Under the pieces are notes generated by a model. The model worked only from the letters and a program-made list of their open reading frames with translations, did not search any database and was not told the origin of the DNA. From the NCBI RefSeq assembly GCF_014154935.1, contig NZ_JACEHH010000069.1:1-36699 (forward strand): a DNA stretch of 36,699 bases, given 5' to 3'. Origin of the DNA: Stieleria mannarensis (GTDB taxonomy: Bacteria > Planctomycetota > Planctomycetia > Pirellulales > Pirellulaceae). Shown one piece after another: positions 24,677 to 32,564 of this stretch. The position numbers and the translations under genes are program-made. Numbering within the stretch: the first letter of the stretch is position 1; every line of letters starts with the position of its first letter.

Positions 24677-24923
24677 CGAGAAGCTCCTTGGTCAAACGAG
24701 TGGGCTGCACACGTTTCGTTGTGCCAGCCGATGCGGTCAATCTAGCGTACACGTCGTGCGCCGAAGTAGTCCCTTGTGACAAGTTCGATGGCTGCGTTGG
24801 TGAGGTGGCGGTGAAACGGGGCGCTTCAGAGGTGCGATGTAAACACCTGCATACCTGAAGCGTGCGACATGGCACGGGCTGTGCGATGACGCACGCCCTC
24901 CTCTCGGGCGCATCTCTCCACGT
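24677..24923. promoter_or_regulatory. Intergenic region upstream of the EF-G-like gene
   Basis: It holds the promoter side of the EF-G-like gene and the terminator side of the DUF1080 gene, both on the minus strand. Apart from the hairpin at 24822-24862 nothing specific is recognised. Confidence 0.4.
24822..24862. terminator. Hairpin downstream of the DUF1080 gene
   Basis: CGCTTCAG (24822-24829) pairs with CTGAAGCG (24855-24862), with an inner AGGTG/CACCT pair. It sits about 60 bp past the DUF1080 stop on the minus strand. There is no T-run, so it may be a REP-like hairpin and not a true terminator. Confidence 0.4.
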
Positions 24924-25892
24924 CTACTTTTCCACGACCCAGAGATTGCGGTAGTAGACGGGGTTGCCGTGGCCTTGCAGGTACAAGCTGTCCGGGCCGG
25001 GAGCTTCTTGGTGGCGGCCGGGGGTGTGTTGCGGCAATTCCAGGTCGTCATGAATGACCACCCCGTTGTGCTTGACGGTCACCCGGGCGTTTGCGGTCTT
25101 GTTGCCTTCGTCGTCATAGCGTGCTGCGGTGAAATCGATGTCATAGGTTTGCCACTGCAGCGGCGGCAGGCACATGTTGACCTTGGGTTCGGCGATCTTG
25201 TAAATCCCGCCGCACTCGTTGCTTTTGCCGGCCAGCCCGAAGGAATCGAGGACTTGGATTTCGTAGCGGCTTTGCACATACACGCCGCTGTTTCCGCGCC
25301 CTTGGCCGCGGCCGCTCGGTTTATAGGGAGTGCGGAATTCCAGGTGCATCGTGTGGTCGCCGAACTTCTGCTTGCTGAACGTGTCGGCCAGCAGCAGACC
25401 CTCGTGGACCTGGGCCCCTTCGAACGCGTCGCCGTTGCTGCCGTCAAAGAGCACCAATGCGTCCTTGGGCGGTTGAGCTCCGAGCGTCGGACTCTTGCGC
25501 ACGCGTCTTTCGATCTGCTCGACCTTTCTGCCGTTGGCATTGAACACTTGCAGCTGGCCGCCGGAGGCCACGATATTGAAGTCTTCGTGCTCAAAGGTGA
25601 CGGCGTCGCCGTCGAGTTCCCCGTCGGCTTCGAAAAAGATGTTCTTGTGGCTTTGATCGGCTCCGGGCAGCCCCCCCTTGTACGCGACCAGATGAAACTG
25701 GCCCTCGCCGAGTGCGAGGACCTGCGCCGCGTAGGTCTGGCCGTTGTCACCGGCCTGTCCCTCGTATTCGCCTTGCAACTGGTACGACGCCGGCGTGGCG
25801 TTGGGATCGATGTAGACGTCTTGCTCGCCTTCTTTCGCGTTTGAAGCGGTTGCCAACGCGATCAAAATTGACAAGCTGAGTGCATATCTCAT
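24924..25892 (-). CDS. Secreted DUF1080 (3-keto-disaccharide hydrolase-like) protein
   Basis: This 322-residue protein has a signal peptide, MRYALSLSILIALATASNAK. The first 120 residues (ASYQLQGEYEGQAGDNGQTY to QLQVFNANGRKVEQIER) are an extra beta-rich module. Residues about 140-322 are a DUF1080/3-keto-disaccharide hydrolase concanavalin-like domain: LVLFDGSNGDAFEG, MHLEFRTPYKPSGRGQGRGN with SGVYVQSRYEIQVLDSFG, ECGGIYKIAEPKVNMCLPPL, WQTYDIDFTAARYD, VIHDDLELP and YLQGHGNPVYYRNLWV. The family binds or cleaves sugars in the periplasm and is much expanded in Planctomycetes. It is divergent from hypF, with 219 bp between them. Confidence 0.9.
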   Translation of the reverse strand: MRYALSLSILIALATASNAKEGEQDVYIDPNATPASYQLQGEYEGQAGDNGQTYAAQVLALGEGQFHLVAYKGGLPGADQSHKNIFFEADGELDGDAVTFEHEDFNIVASGGQLQVFNANGRKVEQIERRVRKSPTLGAQPPKDALVLFDGSNGDAFEGAQVHEGLLLADTFSKQKFGDHTMHLEFRTPYKPSGRGQGRGNSGVYVQSRYEIQVLDSFGLAGKSNECGGIYKIAEPKVNMCLPPLQWQTYDIDFTAARYDDEGNKTANARVTVKHNGVVIHDDLELPQHTPGRHQEAPGPDSLYLQGHGNPVYYRNLWVVEK

Positions 25893-26111
25893 GGGGAAAT
25901 CAAAAATGGGGGTGTTTGTATCGGGAACCGTTTGGAAAGTTTATCGTGTCACCCGGTCAGGCGTCGGCAATTCTTAAGACAATCGCCCGGGCGGAACAGA
26001 ATTTGCAAACGTCCCTGCATTGGCGAAGTACCGCTTCGTCTATCCTGAAAAATCGGCAGCAACTGGCGATTCGTCGCCACGAAAGCACCACCGCGCGATC
26101 GGCGAGTCGTT
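25893..26111. promoter_or_regulatory. Divergent promoter region, DUF1080 gene / hypF
   Basis: These 219 bp separate two divergent starts and must hold both promoters. No convincing -35/-10 pair or operator palindrome was picked out by eye. Confidence 0.4.
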
Positions 26112-28484
26112 GTGAATCATCCCCTGAAACGAATCCGTGTTCGTCTGGCGGGACGCATCCAAGGTGTCGGGTTGCGGCCGTTCGTCTGGAACCGTGCGAC
26201 CGACCAGGGGCTGACCGGCTGGGTGCGAAACGACTCGCGGGGTGTCACGATCGAGGCCCAGGGGACGCCGCACCAACTGGATCGCTTTTTGGGCAGTTTC
26301 CGACGCGCACTGCCTCCCCTGGCGTCCATCGATTCGCTCGACACCGTGGACGTGCCGACGATCGAGGAGTCCAAATTCTCGATCGATGCGAGCGTCACCG
26401 GGGATCCCGAAAGCTCGCCGGTGATCGCCGACGTCTCGGTTTGCGACGCGTGTTTGGCTGAAATGGGAGACGAACACAACCGCCGCTACCGATACCCGTT
26501 CATCAATTGCACCAATTGCGGACCACGCTTCACCATCATCCAGGGCATCCCGTATGACCGACCGAAGACGACGATGAAGTCGTTTCCGATGTGTCCACGT
26601 TGTCGCGATGAATACAACGATCCGCGGGACCGACGCTTTCACGCCCAGCCCATCGCCTGTCCGGATTGTGGACCGCAGATCTGGCTGACACCTGCCACTC
26701 CGTCCGCGCCCGTTGCCGACCGCCCAAGAACGACGGACTGCGATCCGGCACGTGTGGTCGACGCGTTTGCATCGGCGATCCGCCGCGGGCAGGTCATCGC
26801 CGTCAAAGGGATTGGAGGCTTTCACTTGGCGTGCGACGCGACCGACACCGATGCCGTTGACAAGCTTCGCGACCGCAAAGGGCGGATCGACAAACCATTG
26901 GCGATCATGGTGGCCGACGCTCGTGACGCCGAAGCGTTCGCGGAGATCAATGACGACGAACGACGCTTGCTCCAGAGCCCCGAACGCCCGATCGTGCTGC
27001 TCGCCAAACGGATCTCTGACGGGGCGGTTGCCGAGTTTGCCGGCATGCTGGATGCCGTCGCCCCGGGAAACCACCGCATCGGCGTGATGCTGCCCTATTC
27101 CCCGCTGCACCATTTGCTGATCCAAACGTGTGCTCCATTGGTGATGACGTCGGGCAACCTCTCCGATGAACCGATCGCCCGTACCAACGACGAAGCGATT
27201 CGACGTCTTGGTCCGCTGGTCGACGGTTTCCTGATGCATGACCGCGACATCCACGTCGTGTGCGATGACTCCGTGGTTCAGCAACGAGGTGCGTCGGTCG
27301 TGCCGATCCGACGCTCGCGCGGGTTCGCCCCGATGCCGATCAATCTGGGCCAGGGGGGACGAAGCGTGGTGGCGGTCGGCGGCGAAATCAAGTCGACGTT
27401 TTGCGTCACTCAAGCGAACTATGCCTACCTCAGTCAACACATCGGGGACGTCAGCAACCTGGAAACGCTGCGTGCGCTCAAGCGAAATGTGAATCACTTT
27501 CTGGATCTGTTTCGGATCGACCCCCAAGCCGTTGCCGCCGACCTGCATCCGTCGTATCTGTCGACACAGTTTGCCGAGGAACTGGCGCGAACACTTGGGG
27601 TGCCGCTGGTGCGTGTCCAGCACCACCATGCCCACGCGGTGTCCTTGATCGCCGAACAGGTTTTTCACCAGGCAACCGAACTGAAACCAGTCGCCGCACA
27701 GCCCATCCTCGCGTGCTGTTTCGACGGCACCGGATACGGCACCGATGGGGCCATCTGGGGAGGCGAGTTTTTGATCGCCGGCGGCAAGGATTTCCGGCGT
27801 GCGGCTCACCTGCAGTACTTTCCGCTGCCCGGTGGTGATGCGTGCATCAAGCGACCGTATCGCACGGCGTTGGCCTTGCTCGCCGGCCATGATCTGCCCT
27901 GGGACGCTCGCCTGCCATGTGTCGCACACCCTGCGGCCGACACGCGGACTCTGCTGACACGGCAACTCGAATCGAACCTGAACTGTTTTCCCACCAGCAG
28001 TGCCGGGCGACTGTTCGACGCGGTCGCGTCGCTGATCGGAATCCGCCATGAAGTCCGTTTTGAAGCACAAGCGGCGATCGAATTGGAATCCATGGCGGTC
28101 GGCGCGATCGATCGAGTCGATGCCGACGCCTACACTTTTGCGATCGAACAACCCGCCGATCACACGCCGATTCAAATCCAATCCCGCGATCTGATCGATG
28201 CGATCTGTCGCGACGTCATCGACTCGGTCGACCATCGACGGATCGCCGCACAATTCCACCATGCCGTCGCCGGAATGATCGTCCGCGTCGCCGCCGTGAT
28301 CCGCGATCAAACCGACATCAACGTCGTCGGGTTGACCGGTGGCGTGTTTCAAAACGCGTTGCTGACCACCCTGGCGACGGAGCGATTGCGCGGGTGCGGA
28401 TTCAACGTCCTGAGCCACACCCATGTTCCGCCCAACGACGGCGGGCTAGCGCTAGGGCAAGCGATCGTGGCCAGGAGCCGTTAG
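26112..28484 (+). CDS. hypF: Carbamoyltransferase HypF
   Basis: This 790-residue protein starts at a GTG. Its domain order is that of HypF: acylphosphatase (residues 6-95, RIQGVGLRPFVWN with the catalytic Arg), two zinc ribbons (Cys111/114/133/136 and Cys161/164/183/186), a YrdC-like domain (GIGGFHLACDATDTDAVDKL and KPLAIMVADARD), and a Kae1-like domain (VQHHHAHAVSLIAE, GTGYGTDGAIWGGEF, GLTGGVFQNALLTTLA). It uses carbamoyl phosphate and ATP to place a thiocarbamate on the C-terminal cysteine of HypE, which becomes the CN ligand of [NiFe] hydrogenase. The length and all motifs are complete. It is the first gene of the hyp cluster, with 202 bp before hypC. Confidence 0.96.
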   Translation: MNHPLKRIRVRLAGRIQGVGLRPFVWNRATDQGLTGWVRNDSRGVTIEAQGTPHQLDRFLGSFRRALPPLASIDSLDTVDVPTIEESKFSIDASVTGDPESSPVIADVSVCDACLAEMGDEHNRRYRYPFINCTNCGPRFTIIQGIPYDRPKTTMKSFPMCPRCRDEYNDPRDRRFHAQPIACPDCGPQIWLTPATPSAPVADRPRTTDCDPARVVDAFASAIRRGQVIAVKGIGGFHLACDATDTDAVDKLRDRKGRIDKPLAIMVADARDAEAFAEINDDERRLLQSPERPIVLLAKRISDGAVAEFAGMLDAVAPGNHRIGVMLPYSPLHHLLIQTCAPLVMTSGNLSDEPIARTNDEAIRRLGPLVDGFLMHDRDIHVVCDDSVVQQRGASVVPIRRSRGFAPMPINLGQGGRSVVAVGGEIKSTFCVTQANYAYLSQHIGDVSNLETLRALKRNVNHFLDLFRIDPQAVAADLHPSYLSTQFAEELARTLGVPLVRVQHHHAHAVSLIAEQVFHQATELKPVAAQPILACCFDGTGYGTDGAIWGGEFLIAGGKDFRRAAHLQYFPLPGGDACIKRPYRTALALLAGHDLPWDARLPCVAHPAADTRTLLTRQLESNLNCFPTSSAGRLFDAVASLIGIRHEVRFEAQAAIELESMAVGAIDRVDADAYTFAIEQPADHTPIQIQSRDLIDAICRDVIDSVDHRRIAAQFHHAVAGMIVRVAAVIRDQTDINVVGLTGGVFQNALLTTLATERLRGCGFNVLSHTHVPPNDGGLALGQAIVARSR

Positions 28485-28566
28485 ACGGCCGGCGCCACGT
28501 CGCACAAGAAGCAATTTGCCGTTCGTTCCTCCTTCCGCTTCGCTCGACCCTCATTGACATCAAGCC

Positions 28567-28603
28567 AAGAATTAACCCTCCCTGGCAGGGAGGGATAATT
28601 CTT
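28567..28603. terminator. Strong hairpin between hypF and hypC
   Basis: AAGAATTAACCCTCCCT (28567-28583), the loop GGC, and AGGGAGGGATAATTCTT (28587-28603) form a 17-bp stem with one mismatch. It lies between hypF and hypC and is not followed by a T-run. It could cut read-through, protect the mRNA, or be an inserted palindrome; CCCTCCCTGGCAGGGAGGG resembles repeats seen in planctomycete intergenic DNA. Confidence 0.65.
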
Positions 28604-28686
28604 GTGAGCGACCTTAACCGGGCCGCCGCAACCTAAAACCCGTTATGCTGAAGCGAAACACTCTCCCACAACCACGGTATCGAGTG

Positions 28687-28941
28687 ATGTGCCTGGCAGT
28701 TCCTGGAAAGGTCGAATCGATTTTCGAAGCCGACGAGATGACGATGGGCACGGTCAATTTCGGCGGTGTCGTCAAAGAGGTTTGCTTGGCATTGCTGCCG
28801 GAGATCCAGGTCGGTGACTACGCGGTCGTTCACGCCGGGTTTGCGATCAGCCGAGTCGACGAAACATCGGCGGAAGAAACCTTGCGGACCTTCCAAGCCC
28901 TGCAACAATCGCCCCTGCAACAATCACCCGACCAGCACTGA
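28687..28941 (+). CDS. hypC: Hydrogenase maturation chaperone HypC
   Basis: The start is the ATG at 28687, because HypC must begin Met-Cys: MCLAVPGKVESIFEADEM. Cys2 and His49 (VVHAGFAI) are the residues that hold the Fe(CN)2CO unit together with HypD. The 84-residue length is normal. The last residues, QQSPLQQSPDQH, come from a 15-bp direct duplication and are unlikely to matter. A frame 14 codons longer exists but would bury Cys2. The stop overlaps the hypD start (TGATG). Confidence 0.95.
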   Translation: MCLAVPGKVESIFEADEMTMGTVNFGGVVKEVCLALLPEIQVGDYAVVHAGFAISRVDETSAEETLRTFQALQQSPLQQSPDQH

Positions 28942-30068
28942 TGAAACACTTGACCGAATACCGTGACGGTGAGACCGCAACGCGACTGGCCGACCAGATC
29001 GCGCGACAGGTGACCCGTCCCTGGGCGATCATGGAAGTCTGTGGCGGCCAAACCCATTCGATCATCCGCAACGGGATCGACCAGATCCTGCCCGACGAAA
29101 TCGAGATGGTTCACGGCCCCGGTTGCCCCGTCTGTGTGACGCCGCTGGAAGTGATCGACAAAGCCTTGGCGATTGCCGCTCGACCGGACGTCATCTTTTG
29201 CTCCTTCGGTGACATGCTGCGTGTCCCCGGGTCCGAAGGTGACTTGTTCAAGGTCAAGGCCGCCGGCGGGGACGTGCGGGTCGTTTATTCTCCGTTAGAT
29301 GCCGTCAAGGTCGCTCGCGAGAACCCGGACCGCGAAGTGGTGTTTTTGGCGATCGGCTTTGAAACGACGGCTCCGGCCAACGCGATGGCGGTCAAGGTTG
29401 CCCACGATCACCACGTCAACAATTTCTCCGCATTGGTTTCGCACGTGCTGGTTCCGCCGGCCATCGAAGCGATCATGAATTCACCGGGAAACCGTGTCGC
29501 CGGGTTTCTGGCCGCCGGGCACGTCTGCGCCGTGACCGGGTACTCGCACTACCGACCGCTGTGCGATCAATACAAGGTTCCGATCGTGATCACCGGCTTC
29601 GAACCGCTGGATGTGCTTGAGGGCATCCGTCGCTGCATCATCCAGCTCGAATCGGGGACGGCGGAGCTCGAAAACGCGTACCCCAGAGTCGTCACCGAGC
29701 AAGGCAACGTCGCCGCACAGGTTCTCCTGGACGAAGTGTTCGAGACGACCGATCGCAATTGGCGTGGGATCGGCCCCATCAAGCAGAGCGGTTGGCGGCT
29801 TCGTGACGCGTTTCGCAACTTCGATGCGGAATTCAAATTTGACGTGTCCGCGATCGCCACCCGCGAGTCGACGTTGTGCCGTGCCGGCGATGTTCTCAAA
29901 GGTGCGATCAAACCGAACCAATGCGACGCCTTTGGAAAACAATGTACGCCGCGAACCCCCTTGGGCGCGACGATGGTTTCCGGCGAAGGGGCTTGCGCGG
30001 CCTACTACAACTATGGTCGCCTGGTGCCGCTGGCTGCCCCCGACGCCAACGTGACCGGGCGAGCGTGA
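28941..30068 (+). CDS. hypD: Hydrogenase maturation protein HypD
   Basis: This 375-residue protein keeps all HypD signatures. MEVCGGQTHSIIRNGID with Cys34 and GPGCPVCVTP with Cys62 and Cys65 are the iron and thiol-relay residues, and GFETTAPANA and GHVCAVTGY lie in the middle. The C-terminal CDAFGKQCTPRTPLGA and GEGACAAYYNYGR supply cysteines of the 4Fe-4S cluster. With HypC it forms the scaffold on which the Fe(CN)2CO group of [NiFe] hydrogenase is assembled, CN being delivered by HypE. It overlaps hypC (TGATG) and hypE (TGATG), so the three are translated from one message. Confidence 0.96.
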   Translation: MKHLTEYRDGETATRLADQIARQVTRPWAIMEVCGGQTHSIIRNGIDQILPDEIEMVHGPGCPVCVTPLEVIDKALAIAARPDVIFCSFGDMLRVPGSEGDLFKVKAAGGDVRVVYSPLDAVKVARENPDREVVFLAIGFETTAPANAMAVKVAHDHHVNNFSALVSHVLVPPAIEAIMNSPGNRVAGFLAAGHVCAVTGYSHYRPLCDQYKVPIVITGFEPLDVLEGIRRCIIQLESGTAELENAYPRVVTEQGNVAAQVLLDEVFETTDRNWRGIGPIKQSGWRLRDAFRNFDAEFKFDVSAIATRESTLCRAGDVLKGAIKPNQCDAFGKQCTPRTPLGATMVSGEGACAAYYNYGRLVPLAAPDANVTGRA

Positions 30069-31180
30069 TGGCCGACGAAAAGACTTCCAGCACAGACGGT
30101 AAAGTTGTGGACGGGGCGGTCGAATTCGACGGACTCGTCTGCCCGGTTCCGTTGCAAGATTACCCGAACATCATTCTTGGCCATGGAGGCGGTGGAAAGC
30201 TGTCGGCCGAGTTGGTCGAGCATGTGTTTCTGCCGGCGTTTCAAAACGACTATCTGGGGGCACTCGGCGACTCGGCGGTTTTTCCCGTTGCGGAGACTGT
30301 TGGTGGAGGCCGGCGATTGGCGATGTCGACGGATTCGTATGTCGTCCGGCCGCTATTCTTTCCGGGCGGATCGATCGGCGATCTGGCAGTCAACGGGACC
30401 GTCAACGACCTGGCGATGGTCGGTGCCAAACCGCTGTACTTGACCGCGGCGTTCATTATCGAAGAAGGCTTTCCGATCGCCCAGCTCAAACGTATCGCCG
30501 ACGCGATGGGGGCGGCCGCACGCAACGCCGGTGTGACGGTCATCACCGGCGATACCAAAGTGGTCCAGCGGGGGCATGGCGACGGGTGTTACATCAACAC
30601 CGCCGGCGTCGGCGTCGTGCCCGACGGAATCGAGATCGCTGCCGATCGGGCGCGTCCCGGCGATGCCGTGATCCTAAGCGGCACCCTGGGCGACCACGGC
30701 ATGGCGATCATGAGTGTCCGTGAGGGGCTGGAATTCGAGTCGGAGATCCGATCCGATTCGGCCCCCTTGGCCGACATGGTCGCCGCGATCACCCAGGCCT
30801 GTCCCGACGTGCATACGCTGCGTGATCCGACCCGTGGCGGGCTGGCGGCATCCTTGAACGAAATCGCCGCGGCCAGCGGGTGCGGGATCGTGATCGAAGA
30901 GACGCGTTTGCCGATTCATCCGACCGTCCAATCGGCCTGTGAAATCCTGGGCTTCGACCCGCTGTTGGTGGCCAACGAAGGCAAGCTGGTGTGCATGGTG
31001 CCGGCGGAGTCCGCCGACGCGGTCTTAAATGCGATCCGATCGGACAAACACGGATCGGGCGCCGCCCTCATCGGCCACGTCGTCGCCGACCACCCCGGCG
31101 TCGTCATCGCCAAGACCGCGATCGGTGCCTCCCGCGTGATCGTCACCCCCATCGGCGAGCAATTGCCGCGAATCTGTTGA
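30068..31180 (+). CDS. hypE: Hydrogenase maturation protein HypE
   Basis: The start is the ATG at 30068, overlapping the hypD stop, and gives 370 residues. The PurM-like ATP-binding fold is shown by LGHGGGGKLSAELVEHVFLP, GDSAVFPV, STDSYVVRPLFFPGGSIGDL, VNGTVNDLAMVGAKP, VITGDTKVVQRG and DPTRGGLAASLNEIA. It ends in PRIC: the terminal Cys370 is the residue carbamoylated by HypF and then dehydrated to the thiocyanate that gives CN. A frame 64 codons longer runs antiparallel through hypD sequence and is rejected. It is the last gene of the cluster; hypA and hypB do not follow. Confidence 0.96.
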   Translation: MADEKTSSTDGKVVDGAVEFDGLVCPVPLQDYPNIILGHGGGGKLSAELVEHVFLPAFQNDYLGALGDSAVFPVAETVGGGRRLAMSTDSYVVRPLFFPGGSIGDLAVNGTVNDLAMVGAKPLYLTAAFIIEEGFPIAQLKRIADAMGAAARNAGVTVITGDTKVVQRGHGDGCYINTAGVGVVPDGIEIAADRARPGDAVILSGTLGDHGMAIMSVREGLEFESEIRSDSAPLADMVAAITQACPDVHTLRDPTRGGLAASLNEIAAASGCGIVIEETRLPIHPTVQSACEILGFDPLLVANEGKLVCMVPAESADAVLNAIRSDKHGSGAALIGHVVADHPGVVIAKTAIGASRVIVTPIGEQLPRIC

Positions 31181-31381
31181 AATCGCCGAGATGCCAGCGG
31201 GAAGCGTAAGCGCGCGGCCCCCAATGAGATGACGAGCGACAGGGGAGCAGGCAGGATGTAGAGCAAATTTACCATCAGCCCCCATCGTTTTGCCACCTCT
31301 TCAAACTCGCCCCCCCTCCTTTCCGAATGATACCATGAATGGATCATCATTTGGCGTTCCGAAATTTGAGGACGAGGCTTT
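31181..31381. other. Intergenic region after hypE
   Basis: It contains a short GC-rich motif, GCCAGCGGGAAGCGTAAGCG, of a kind dispersed in planctomycete genomes. Near its right end, GAGGACGAGG acts as a likely ribosome site for the nuclease gene. Confidence 0.35.
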
Positions 31382-32446
31382 ATGGCACCGACAAGATTCC
31401 CAGGCCCCATCGGTCAAAAGAACGCGCGGTCGATTGACTCCAACACGCTTGTTCGGACGCAAGCTCCAGCCCCCGGGCCGATGGGGTCTGGGCACTCGCA
31501 TCCGGACGTTGCCGACCCGTATGTCCGTGAACTACGTGAGCTTGGTCTGGATCTGATTCAGATGGCCTTTGACTTGGCCGGCATTTTCGACCCGACGCCG
31601 ATTTCTGACGGCGCGAGTGGTCTGCTCGCGCTTTCCCGCGGTCAGTGGCTCGACGCGATCATCTCGGGCGCCAGCATGATTCCCTACGTCGGCGATTTGG
31701 CGAAGGCCGGCAAGTTGCCTCGCTATCTGAAGGTGCTTGAGCGGGCAGCCGAATTGGCGGAAAAATCGTCCGACGCTGCCAAGGCATTGCTTCCCGGGCT
31801 CGAAAAATTGAAGCAGGTCCTAGACATGATCCCGAGCGGTTCGAACCAAACGATCGATCGGATGAAGCTGGTCGTTGACCGGGCCGTCAAATCGTCGACC
31901 GCGGCAGTCAAAAACCTACCGGACATCAGCCGGCACTTCACGTTCCGACAGTTCGAAAAGAATGGCAAGGTTTACCAAGAGGCGAGTGGCCGACTGGGCA
32001 TTCCCGGCAAGGTACGCACGCACCGCAGCAAATCAGCCCAAACGAAGGTTTCCGGTGGAACGGGGGACGACGCCGGACACCTGATCGGCGATCGATTCGG
32101 GGCCCCCGGCACGTCCGAGAATTTGACGCAACAAAACTGGAAATCCAACCGGCAAGGGACGTTCCGGCAGTTGGAGGATCGCTGGGCAAAGAAGCTCAAA
32201 CAGGGAACAGGCATCGACGTGAAGGTCTCCGATGTCACACGCAAAGGGGAAGACCGACCGTTCATGCGCAAGGTCGAATGGACGGAGATCGCACCGGACG
32301 GCACACGGACCAAGAATGAACTGACCTTCGCCAATACCCATACGCCGAAAAGCCGCGACCAGCAGGGAATCCAACCAACGGTGACTTCTCCGCAAAAGGA
32401 CAATGTGATCGGCGTTGACTTTGTGAACAAGAAAAAACTGGACTAA
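31382..32446 (+). CDS. Polymorphic-toxin-like DNA/RNA non-specific endonuclease
   Basis: This 354-residue protein has three parts. Residues 1-45 are disordered and Pro-rich. Residues 50-115 (LRELGLDLIQMAFDLAGIFD, SGASMIPYVGDLAKAGKLPR) match the pretoxin helix-hairpin that precedes toxin domains in bacterial polymorphic toxins. Residues 190-354 form a nuclease of the NS_2 type: DDAGHLIGDRFGAPGTSENL with His233 and Asn247, followed by QQNWKSNRQGTFRQLEDRW and strands ending GVDFVNKKKLD. A DNase or RNase activity is expected. There is no signal peptide or Rhs/PAAR trafficking domain, so it is either a free cassette or a detached C-terminal module. No small immunity gene follows in the 118 bp before the convergent sulfatase. 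Confidence 0.75.
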   Translation: MAPTRFPGPIGQKNARSIDSNTLVRTQAPAPGPMGSGHSHPDVADPYVRELRELGLDLIQMAFDLAGIFDPTPISDGASGLLALSRGQWLDAIISGASMIPYVGDLAKAGKLPRYLKVLERAAELAEKSSDAAKALLPGLEKLKQVLDMIPSGSNQTIDRMKLVVDRAVKSSTAAVKNLPDISRHFTFRQFEKNGKVYQEASGRLGIPGKVRTHRSKSAQTKVSGGTGDDAGHLIGDRFGAPGTSENLTQQNWKSNRQGTFRQLEDRWAKKLKQGTGIDVKVSDVTRKGEDRPFMRKVEWTEIAPDGTRTKNELTFANTHTPKSRDQQGIQPTVTSPQKDNVIGVDFVNKKKLD

Positions 32447-32564
32447 AGGGAACAGCATCTTCGGACGCATCGCTGCACTGCAGGGTAGGTAAACGCGATC
32501 GCAAGGGAAGTCGGCAGAATCGAACGGAATACAATCGCGCAGCGTCGCCCGGTTTGTCGCACCG

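Noticed and set aside
26040..28424. Long minus-strand frame of 794 codons antisense to hypF
   Set aside because: It has no family motifs, is rich in Arg/Asp/Val as expected for antisense of GC-rich codons, and hypF on the plus strand is complete and certain.
28645..28686. HypC extended by 14 residues
   Set aside because: HypC needs Met-Cys at its start, because Cys2 is functional only after removal of the first Met.
32447..32564. Immunity gene behind the nuclease toxin
   Set aside because: Only 118 bp are available and no frame has a ribosome site or a reasonable length.
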